The notes under the pieces were generated by a model that saw nothing but the letters and a program-made list of their open reading frames with translations, had not been told where the DNA came from and made no database searches. DNA of 43,276 nt from UBA10449 sp005883585. GTDB lineage: Bacteria > Chloroflexota > Dormibacteria > Dormibacterales > Dormibacteraceae. The stretch is taken from assembly GCA_005883585.1 (NCBI GenBank), contig VBFD01000133.1:1-43276 (forward strand). The letters are read 5' to 3'. Positions 1 to 5,638 of this stretch are shown here, in pieces. Every line of letters starts with the position of its first letter. The stretch's first letter is position 1. A program made the position numbers and the translations under genes.

Positions 1-2
1 TG

Positions 3-389
3 ACGAGAAAGGACATCCCGACCACCTTCCCAATTCTCCCGGAGACGTTCGAGAATTTCATGGAGCGGCTCAGGTCGCCCGACCGGCCGCACGAGCGCTG
101 GTGGATCGCGATCCGCGACGGGAACCCGGTGGCGATGTCATACCTTCGCTTTCCCCCCATTCGGGGGCACGTGTGGACCGGCTACACGTGCTGCCACCCC
201 GACCACCGCGGCCACGGCGTTGCTCGCGCCGTCAAGCTGCAGTCGCTCGCGCAGGCGGTCGCCCTGGGCGTGCCGTACGTTTACACCGACAACGACTCCG
301 AAAACGCCCCCATGCTGCATATCAACGAGCGCATCGGGTATGGGCCGCGGCCCGGATTGATAGGCCTCCTGAAGCGGGTAGAAAAGTAG
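3..389 (+). CDS. GNAT-family N-acetyltransferase, 5' end cut by window
   Basis: The frame is open from the first bases of the window to the TAG at 387-389, so the true start lies upstream. The visible part ends like a GNAT fold: a strand WWIAIRDG, a strand GHVWTGYTCC, then HPDHRGHGVA, which resembles the acetyl-CoA pyrophosphate-binding motif (R/Q-x-x-G-x-G/A), a helix with AVKLQSLAQAV, and a terminal NERIGYGPRPG strand typical of the family (N-x-x-x-x-x-x-Y/F-G-F/Y). An internal ATG at 60 would give only 109 residues and would lose the first strands. The substrate cannot be told. The gene is followed 4 nt later by the J-protein gene on the same strand, so the two may be co-transcribed. Confidence 0.75.
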   Translation, partial: TRKDIPTTFPILPETFENFMERLRSPDRPHERWWIAIRDGNPVAMSYLRFPPIRGHVWTGYTCCHPDHRGHGVARAVKLQSLAQAVALGVPYVYTDNDSENAPMLHINERIGYGPRPGLIGLLKRVEK

Positions 390-393
390 TCAC

Positions 394-1290
394 ATGGCGA
401 AGACGAAGGACTACTACGACGTGCTGGGCGTGCCGCGGACGGCGACGCAGAAAGAGATCACGTCCGCCTTCCGCAAGCTCGCGCGCAAGCACCATCCCGA
501 TCTGAACGCCGGAGACAAGCAGGCCGAGGCGAGGTTCAAGGAGATCTCGGAGGCACACGATGTGCTGTCGGACGGCAAGAACCGAAAGCTCTACGACGAG
601 TTCGGCGCCGACTGGCGATCCGCCGCCCAGGCGGGCGTGCAGCCGGGCACCGGGCGCAGGGGACCGGGGGGTGGCGGCTTCAGGCCGCAGCCGGGCGGGC
701 CCGAGGTCCAGTACCGAACCGTTTCACCGGAGGACATGGAAGACCTCTTTGGCGAGGGGGGTGGGTTTGGCGACATCTTCGGCTCGATCTTCGGCAACTC
801 GGCGCGGACGCGAACCCGACCGGCGCCGATGGACGTCGAGGCTCCCATCACCGTCAGCCTGGGCGAGGTCTATCGCGGCACCAGCCGCACGGTCGAGCTC
901 CCTGGCGGCCGGCGCGTCGAGGTCAAGGTGCCGGCCGGCGTCAAAGAGGGGACCGTGCTCCGCGTGCCGGGGCTGCGCGCGACCGTGCAGGTGGCGCCCG
1001 ATCCCGTGTTCACGCGCGAGGGCAAGGACGTGCGGGTGTCGGTGCCCGTCCCGCTGAACGTGGCGCTCCAGGGCGGGGAGGTCTCGGCGCCGACGCTCAA
1101 GGGCGGCCAGGTCCAGTTCAAGGTTCCGCCCGAGACTCAGAATCGAAAGAAGATCAGGTTGCGCGGGCTCGGCCTCCCCGACCCGAAGGGCGGGCAGCCG
1201 GGTGACCTCTACGCTGAGGTCAACGTGCAGCTGCCCGTGCCCATGGACGAGCGCACCCGCAAATGGGCTTCAGAACAACCCCTTAGTTAA
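394..1290 (+). CDS. DnaJ-family co-chaperone, CbpA-like (no zinc finger)
   Basis: 298 residues. An N-terminal J domain (about residues 5-72) carries the HPD tripeptide in RKHHPDLNAG, the loop that stimulates the DnaK ATPase. A Gly/Phe/Pro-rich linker follows (about 78-135, with GGGGFRPQPGG and FGEGGGFGDIFG), then the two C-terminal substrate-binding beta domains (DVEAPITVSLGEVYRGTSR; GDLYAEVNVQLPVP). The CxxCxGxG zinc-finger repeats of DnaJ are absent, so this is the CbpA type rather than DnaJ itself. The ATG lies 4 nt after the acetyltransferase stop. It should act in the cytoplasm with a DnaK that is not encoded in this window. Confidence 0.9.
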   Translation: MAKTKDYYDVLGVPRTATQKEITSAFRKLARKHHPDLNAGDKQAEARFKEISEAHDVLSDGKNRKLYDEFGADWRSAAQAGVQPGTGRRGPGGGGFRPQPGGPEVQYRTVSPEDMEDLFGEGGGFGDIFGSIFGNSARTRTRPAPMDVEAPITVSLGEVYRGTSRTVELPGGRRVEVKVPAGVKEGTVLRVPGLRATVQVAPDPVFTREGKDVRVSVPVPLNVALQGGEVSAPTLKGGQVQFKVPPETQNRKKIRLRGLGLPDPKGGQPGDLYAEVNVQLPVPMDERTRKWASEQPLS

Positions 1291-1303
1291 TCTCTAGGGC
1301 ACT

Positions 1304-2836
1304 TTGCCCAGCGGACTGTCGAGACGGCTCCTGCTGCCGCTGGTGTTCGTGTCGGGCATGGCGTCCCTCGGCATCGAGTTCGGTGCCTCTCGTCTGCTGG
1401 CGCCGTACTTCGGGACCAGCCTGTACGTATGGGGCGTGCTCATCGGGCTGATCCTCGTCTACCTTTCGGCGGGGTATGTGATCGGCGGCCGGCTCGCGGA
1501 CCGCTACCCGCGCGATGACATCCTCTTCCAGATCACGGCGTGGGCTGGCCTGTGGATAGGAGTGATCCCGCTCGTGAGCTATCCCATCCTCCAGTTGTCG
1601 CAGCAGGGCTTCCGGGCGCTCAGCGTGGGTTTGGTCGCGGGCACGCTTCTCGCTGTCGTGCTGCTGTTCGCGGTGCCGGTCACGTTGCTCGGCTGCGTGA
1701 GCCCGTTCGCGATCCGGCTTCTTCTCAAAGACGTGGCCACCGGTGGCAACACCGCGGGTCGCGTATACGCCCTGTCGACGGTGGGCAGCATCCTCGGCAC
1801 TTTCCTGCCGGTGTTCTGGTTCATCCCCACGTTCGGGACGCGCCCGACGATCGAAGCCTTTGGGCTGGCGCTCGTCGGCATGTCCGCGGTGGCGCTATGG
1901 CCGAGGCGCCGGCTCTACGCGTCGTTCGCGGTCGCGGTAATCCTCGCGTGGATCTTTCTGCCTGCCGGTGTCAAGCCGCCCGAGGTCGGAACGCTCCTGT
2001 ACGAAAAGGAGTCCGCATACAACTACATCCAGGTCGTCCAGGTCGCGACGACGACAGAGCTCATCCTCAACGAGGGCCAGGCGATCCATTCCGTGTACGA
2101 CAGTCAGACCAACCTCACGCACGGTTACTGGGACTACCTTCTGCTCGCGGACGCGTTCCGGCCGGCGCAAGCGACGACCGCCACGCCGCGGTCGGTGGCA
2201 TTTCTCGGCCTGGCCGCGGGAACCGGAGCGCGCCAGTATCGCCTGGCGTTTGGCGACCAGATCGATATCACGGGCGTCGAGATCGACCCCGACATCCTCG
2301 CCGCCGGTCACCGCTATTTCCACCTCGATGAGGCACGCGCGCATGAGGTCGTTGCCGATGCGCGCTACTGGCTCGACACTCAAGCGGGTCGTTACGACGT
2401 CGTCGTCCTGGACGCGTACCGGCAGCCGTACATTCCGTTCCACCTCACGACCAAGGAGTTCTTTCAGCAGGTGAAGGCGCACCTCGAGCCGGGAGGAGTT
2501 GTGGCCGTCAACGTCGGGCGAACGGCAACCGACTATCGATTGGTCGACGCGCTCGCGAGCACGATGGCATCTGTCTTTCCGAGTGTGATGCTGCTCGACG
2601 ATCCCAATTACACGAACACGGTCGTCTATGCGTCGACATTGCCGATTTCGGTGAATGACGTCGCACACAACCTGGAGCTGGAGTCTGGTCCGCTGGCGCG
2701 CGACGCGGCCTCGAGCGCGCTGCAGAACGGCAAGCTCAGGCTCTCGCCATACCACGGCCAGGTCTACACCGACGACCTGGCGCCCATCGAGCAGCTGATC
2801 GACCAGATCATCGTCAGCTACCTCACCGGCAGCTGA
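1304..2836 (+). CDS. Membrane protein fused to a spermidine synthase-like methyltransferase fold
   Basis: 510 residues from a TTG start; the start is uncertain because no clear ribosome binding site is seen. Residues 5-220 are hydrophobic with about seven membrane segments (LLLPLVFVSGMASLGIEF, VWGVLIGLILVYLSAGYVIG and others), like the fused-MFS/spermidine synthase family. Residues 240-490 form a Rossmann-type aminopropyl/methyltransferase-like domain: FLGLAAGTGARQY (glycine-rich loop), ITGVEIDPDIL (acidic residue for the donor ribose), VVVLDAYRQPYIP and LEPGGVVAVNVG. In true spermidine synthases the region after the glycine loop binds decarboxylated AdoMet; whether this fused type makes polyamines is not established. 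It stands alone, facing the thioesterase gene tail to tail with 7 nt between. Confidence 0.8.
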   Translation: MPSGLSRRLLLPLVFVSGMASLGIEFGASRLLAPYFGTSLYVWGVLIGLILVYLSAGYVIGGRLADRYPRDDILFQITAWAGLWIGVIPLVSYPILQLSQQGFRALSVGLVAGTLLAVVLLFAVPVTLLGCVSPFAIRLLLKDVATGGNTAGRVYALSTVGSILGTFLPVFWFIPTFGTRPTIEAFGLALVGMSAVALWPRRRLYASFAVAVILAWIFLPAGVKPPEVGTLLYEKESAYNYIQVVQVATTTELILNEGQAIHSVYDSQTNLTHGYWDYLLLADAFRPAQATTATPRSVAFLGLAAGTGARQYRLAFGDQIDITGVEIDPDILAAGHRYFHLDEARAHEVVADARYWLDTQAGRYDVVVLDAYRQPYIPFHLTTKEFFQQVKAHLEPGGVVAVNVGRTATDYRLVDALASTMASVFPSVMLLDDPNYTNTVVYASTLPISVNDVAHNLELESGPLARDAASSALQNGKLRLSPYHGQVYTDDLAPIEQLIDQIIVSYLTGS

Positions 2837-2843
2837 CGGGCCG

Positions 2844-3302
2844 CTATTGGCGGTGCAGCGGGCTCGTCACCGTCTCGCCTGCCAACTGCTGGTCGGACTC
2901 GATGCAGAGCAGGCGAACGCGACCGGTGGCAACAACCTTCTCCTCCTCGTCGAGGACGCGCGCCTCCCACACCTGCGTGCGCCGGCCGCGCGTGATCGGC
3001 GTGGCGACCGAGTGGAGCTTGGCGCCTGCGCGTACGGCCCGCACGAAGCTCGTGCTGTTTTCGAGACCGACCACGGACTGCCCGCGTGGCAACGCATAAA
3101 GCGCGGCGCCTATTGATGCAAGCGATTCGATGATTCCGCAGTGCACGCCGCCATGCACGATGCCGTAGCCCTGCAGGTGCTCGGGTCCAATGGTCAGCTC
3201 GCAGCGCACCTCGTCCTGGGTCGCGTGCGTGATAGTGATGCTCATCGCGTGGAGCCAGCCCTCGGGCATCGCCTTCAGGCGTTCGGAGAAGTCGAGGCTC
3301 AC
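2844..3302 (-). CDS. PaaI-type hotdog-fold thioesterase
   Basis: 152 residues from the GTG at 3302 (VSLDFSERLKAMPEGW). The frame is open upstream to 3359, but that extension runs through a GC-rich hairpin and is unlikely to be translated. The core holds the 4HBT signature HGGVHCGIIESLASIGAAL, where the loop and helix end bind and hydrolyse acyl-CoA thioesters, followed by the strands ENSTSFVRAVRAGAKLHSVA and WEARVLDEEEKVVATGRVRL. The family hydrolyses medium or aromatic acyl-CoA; the substrate here is unknown. A TACGAT box ends 7 nt before the GTG, so the mRNA may be leaderless. The gene is preceded by two tandem terminator-like hairpins. Confidence 0.85.
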   Translation of the reverse strand: MSLDFSERLKAMPEGWLHAMSITITHATQDEVRCELTIGPEHLQGYGIVHGGVHCGIIESLASIGAALYALPRGQSVVGLENSTSFVRAVRAGAKLHSVATPITRGRRTQVWEARVLDEEEKVVATGRVRLLCIESDQQLAGETVTSPLHRQ

Positions 3303-3309
3303 ATGCAAA

Positions 3310-3315
3310 ATCGTA
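3310..3315 (-). promoter_or_regulatory. Candidate -10 box for a leaderless thioesterase transcript
   Basis: Read on the minus strand, TACGAT is followed by 7 nt and then the GTG start at 3302. This is the same arrangement as at several other starts in the window (19236, 31770, 31845, 33542, 39556). The expected -35 position is occupied by a GC hairpin, so the promoter call rests on the -10 box and its spacing alone. Confidence 0.35.
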
Positions 3316-3330
3316 GCGGCACATAAGAAG

Positions 3331-3349
3331 AGCCGGGCTAAGCCCGGTT
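3331..3349 (-). terminator. Terminator-like hairpin, promoter-proximal copy of two
   Basis: AGCCGGGC, loop TAA, GCCCGGTT forms an 8-bp stem (one G-T pair). On the minus strand the stem is followed by CTTCTTATG, a T-rich tail, so it would terminate transcription entering from 3350-3670. A second copy lies 18 nt further upstream. Confidence 0.45.
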
Positions 3350-3366
3350 TCCGCCACAAAAGAAGA

Positions 3367-3387
3367 GAGCCGGGCTCGGCCCAGCTC
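3367..3387 (-). terminator. Terminator-like hairpin, distal copy of two
   Basis: GAGCCGGGC, loop TCG, GCCCAGCTC forms a 9-bp stem with one C-A mismatch. On the minus strand it is followed by TCTTCTTTTG, a good T-rich tail. Together with the copy at 3331-3349 and the shared flank AAGAAGAG(AG)CCGGGCT it forms an imperfect direct repeat. Confidence 0.5.
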
Positions 3388-3452
3388 CCTTTGTCGACGT
3401 TCGCGTTGCTACCGCCTCCGACTCCAGGAGCCGGATTCGGAACTGGAAGCCC

Positions 3453-3524
3453 TTAGAGGCTTACGCCCTCCCGAGCTCCCGGCTGGCAAACGAGGCGGTT
3501 GGCACCACGATTCGGTTTATCCAA
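3453..3524 (-). CDS. Possible 23-residue leader peptide
   Basis: A TTG-started frame of 23 codons ends at the TAA whose complement lies at 3453-3455. Its support is the sequence AAAGGAGGTGA on the minus strand (complement of 3534-3544), an 11-nt perfect match to the 16S rRNA 3' tail. The spacing from GGAGG to TTG is 12 nt, longer than usual. The peptide is basic and polar (starts LDKPNRGANRL) with no recognisable domain. It lies upstream of two terminator hairpins and the thioesterase gene, an arrangement that would suit attenuation. It could also be chance. Confidence 0.22.
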   Translation of the reverse strand: MDKPNRGANRLVCQPGAREGVSL

Positions 3525-3547
3525 GCTTCCGCCTCACCTCCTTTGCC
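3485..3547 (-). ncRNA. Candidate structured RNA element with a 13-bp helix
   Basis: GGCAAA (3485-3490) plus GAGGCGG (3492-3498) pair perfectly with CCGCCTC (3529-3535) plus TTTGCC (3542-3547), enclosing a 30-nt loop and leaving six bases opposite one. On the minus strand the unpaired six bases are GGAGGT, part of a perfect extended Shine-Dalgarno match. With the T-tailed hairpins at 3331-3387 this points to a minus-strand transcript with a folded leader. No match to RNase P RNA, SRP RNA, tmRNA or 5S rRNA signatures was seen. Confidence 0.3.
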
Positions 3548-3676
3548 CCACGGGCGTTGAACTTCCGGGTCAGTGTACCAGCCATAAGGTCGGCCCTAGA
3601 CTTCTCGCTCGATGCCACGCAAATATGTCGCCGTGTGTGGCGCCTCGCACTGCCGCCGAAGCCGTGAGGCGTGCAC

Positions 3677-3811
3677 TTGAGTAGTCCGGCTCGCCAGGTG
3701 TTGAGCGCTCCTGAAAAAACTCGGACCGCGAGCAAGAGGCGGAAGCGGGTGAAGAAGCGCGTCGTGCCCAAACCTGACGGCCGCTATCTGATCTATTACG
3801 AAAAGGCATGA
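3677..3811 (+). CDS. Small basic protein, 44 aa, coupled to galT
   Basis: A TTG start at 3677 has GAGG at 3666-3669, 7 nt upstream. The product is 44 residues: a lysine/arginine-rich stretch (TASKRRKRVKKRVVPK) and a C-terminal PDGRYLIYYEKA. Its TGA (3809-3811) overlaps the galT ATG (3808-3810) as ATGA, the same translational coupling used across this window, which is the main reason to believe it. No family is recognised; the charge suggests nucleic acid or ribosome binding, but this is a guess. The codons for the last 20 residues show the same G/C third positions as its neighbours. Confidence 0.5.
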   Translation: MSSPARQVLSAPEKTRTASKRRKRVKKRVVPKPDGRYLIYYEKA

Positions 3812-4716
3812 GCGAGCTCCGCTGGCATCCGCTGCTCGAAGAATGGGTCACCGTCGCCCCGTGGCGCCAGGACCGCACATACCACCCGCCGCCGGATCAT
3901 TGCCCGCTTTGTCCGACCCGGCCGGGGCAACCCGAAACCGAGATCCCTGAGCCCGACTACTACATCGCCGTGTTCGAGAACCGCTTCCCGTCCTTCACCG
4001 GCGAGCAGGGACGCTGCGAGGTCGTCTGCTACACACCGGATCACGACTCATCGCTCGGCGAGCAGAGCGTCGACCACATTCGCGACCTCATCGAGGTGTG
4101 GCGCGATCGCACCAGCGAGCTGCGCCGCCTCCCCAACGTGCGATACGTCTACATCTTCGAGAACCGCGGGGAGGAGATCGGCGTCACCTTGAGCCACCCG
4201 CACGGTCAGATCTACGCGTATCCATTCATTCCACCCGTCCTGCAGCGAGAGCTACGGGCCGAGGCCAAGCACATGCGCGAGACCGGACGCTGCCTCTATT
4301 GCGACGTACTCGAGGGCGAGCGAGGAGGCGAGCGCACGGTGCTCCGCGACGAGAACTGGATCGCATTCGTGCCGCCTTTCGCCCGCTGGCCCTATGAGGT
4401 GCACCTCGCGCCGCTCCGTCATCGGGCCGGGCTGCTCGATCTCGACAGCGACGAGGACGAGTCATTCGCGCGAATCCTCAAGGGACTCCTTCAGAAATAC
4501 GACCGGCTTTTCAACCGACCTCTCCCGTATGTGATGGCGATGCACCAGACGCCCGCCGGCCGAACGCTCAGCCACCATCACTTTCACGTGGAGTTCTATC
4601 CACCGAATCGGACTCGCGACAAGCTCAAGTACCTGGCTGGATCGGAGCTCGGCGCTGGCGCCTTCATCGTCGACGCGCGAGCGGAGGACAAGGCCGCGGA
4701 GCTTCGTGGAGCTTAA
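3808..4716 (+). CDS. galT: Galactose-1-phosphate uridylyltransferase
   Basis: 302 residues. It transfers UMP from UDP-glucose to galactose-1-phosphate in the Leloir pathway. The HIT-superfamily active site is visible as LSHPHGQIYAYPF: the middle histidine of HPH carries the uridylyl group. Further family motifs are YIFENRGEEIG, FVPPFARWPYEVHLAP and HQTPAG...SHHHFHVEFYPP in the C-terminal domain. CPLCPTRPG near the N terminus (about residues 32-40) and CLYCDV are the usual zinc/iron ligand regions. The ATG overlaps the preceding small gene (ATGA) and the end overlaps galK by 11 nt, so galTK and the GH2 gene form one operon. Confidence 0.95.
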   Translation: MSELRWHPLLEEWVTVAPWRQDRTYHPPPDHCPLCPTRPGQPETEIPEPDYYIAVFENRFPSFTGEQGRCEVVCYTPDHDSSLGEQSVDHIRDLIEVWRDRTSELRRLPNVRYVYIFENRGEEIGVTLSHPHGQIYAYPFIPPVLQRELRAEAKHMRETGRCLYCDVLEGERGGERTVLRDENWIAFVPPFARWPYEVHLAPLRHRAGLLDLDSDEDESFARILKGLLQKYDRLFNRPLPYVMAMHQTPAGRTLSHHHFHVEFYPPNRTRDKLKYLAGSELGAGAFIVDARAEDKAAELRGA

Positions 4717-5638
4717 GCGGGAGCGCCCCAGAGCGTGGCATGGCCGCGCACCCGGACGGGTCAACCTCATCGGAGAGCACGTCGACTATCTGGGCGGAGT
4801 CGTGTTGCCGGCTGCGGTCGATCGCCACACGCGTGTCAGCGGGCGCGGCGCGCGTGATTGGACGATCGAGAGCGATGTCGGCGGCGGTCTCAAGTACGTG
4901 CGCGCGATCGGCATCGAGCTGGACGTACCGCCGCAGGCTGTCGTGGTGGAGTCTGATGTCCCGCCCGGGTCGGGTCTGAGCTCGTCGGCCGCACTTCTGG
5001 TCGCCATCGCGGCGGGGCTGCGCCCCAAGCTCGACGGCGTCGAAGCCGCCCTTGCTTGCCAGCGCGCCGAGCAGCGCGCCACCGGCGTCCACGTCGGCGT
5101 GATGGACCAGTTCGCATCCGCGCTCGGGCGCCGCGGGCATGCCTTGCTACTCGACTGCTCGACCCTCGAATATCAAACGGTGCCCTTTCCTGACGAGCTG
5201 GTGATCGCCGTCATCGACTCGGGCGAGCATCGACAGCTGGCAGACACGCCTTACAACGAGCGCCGGCGCGAGGCGGAGGCGGGCGACCCCAAACGCATGC
5301 GGCACGTCGACTCCGAGATCGCTCGGGTCCACGCGTTCGTCGATGCACTCAAGGAACATCGCTTCGAGCGGTTGGGAGTGCTGCTCAAAGAATCGCATCA
5401 AAGCCTTCGCGACGATTTCGAGGTGTCGACTGCTACCGTCGATGCGCTGGTGGAAAGAGCCTGGGGCATCGAGGGCTGCCTGGGAGCCCGCATCATGGGC
5501 GCGGGCTTCGGCGGCAGCATCCTGGCTCTGATCGAACAAGGTCGCGAGGAGGCGTTCGCCGAGGCGATGAAGAGCGAAGTCATCTTCTGCGCGACCGCTG
5601 ACGGCGCGTTCGTGCACACCCGTCGGATCTCCCATTGA
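4706..5638 (+). CDS. galK: Galactokinase
   Basis: 310 residues from a GTG start that overlaps galT by 11 nt. It phosphorylates galactose at C1 with ATP. GHMP-kinase motifs are in order: GRVNLIGEHVDYLGG (galactokinase signature, residues 15-29), PPGSGLSSSAAL (phosphate-binding loop), MDQFASALGRRGHALLLDC, and IMGAGFGGSILALI near the C terminus. The protein is shorter than the E. coli enzyme (382 residues), with the gaps mainly in mid-protein insertions rather than in the motifs. The TGA at 5636-5638 overlaps the TTG of the next gene. Close relatives in the GHMP family exist, but the signature and the galT neighbour make galactokinase the clear call. Confidence 0.92.
   Translation: MELKRERPRAWHGRAPGRVNLIGEHVDYLGGVVLPAAVDRHTRVSGRGARDWTIESDVGGGLKYVRAIGIELDVPPQAVVVESDVPPGSGLSSSAALLVAIAAGLRPKLDGVEAALACQRAEQRATGVHVGVMDQFASALGRRGHALLLDCSTLEYQTVPFPDELVIAVIDSGEHRQLADTPYNERRREAEAGDPKRMRHVDSEIARVHAFVDALKEHRFERLGVLLKESHQSLRDDFEVSTATVDALVERAWGIEGCLGARIMGAGFGGSILALIEQGREEAFAEAMKSEVIFCATADGAFVHTRRISH

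Larger units (their letters stand above)
3388..3676. other. Stretch without a recognised protein gene
   Basis: Apart from the leader elements described separately (3453-3547), this stretch holds only weak coding signals. On the minus strand 3461-3595 is open without a start codon and reads WYTDPEVQRPWGKGGEAEAW, possibly a gene remnant. On the plus strand an ATG at 3612 opens 22 codons (MPRKYVAVCGASHCRR...) whose TGA (3678-3680) overlaps the TTG of the next small gene, but it has no ribosome binding site. The promoter for the galactose operon should lie here; no convincing -35/-10 pair was found. Confidence 0.4.

Noticed and set aside
3388..3676. Possible RNase P RNA, SRP RNA, tmRNA or 5S rRNA in the gene-free stretch
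   Set aside because: Signature sequences of each were looked for on both strands (for example GAGGAAAGTCC, GGTCAGG...GGAAGGAAGCAG, and a TTCGA-type tRNA-like end) and not found.
3612..3680. 22-codon ATG frame (MPRKYVAVCGASHCRR...) whose stop overlaps the 44-aa gene
   Set aside because: It has no ribosome binding site or -10 box at a useful distance; the overlap alone is too weak.
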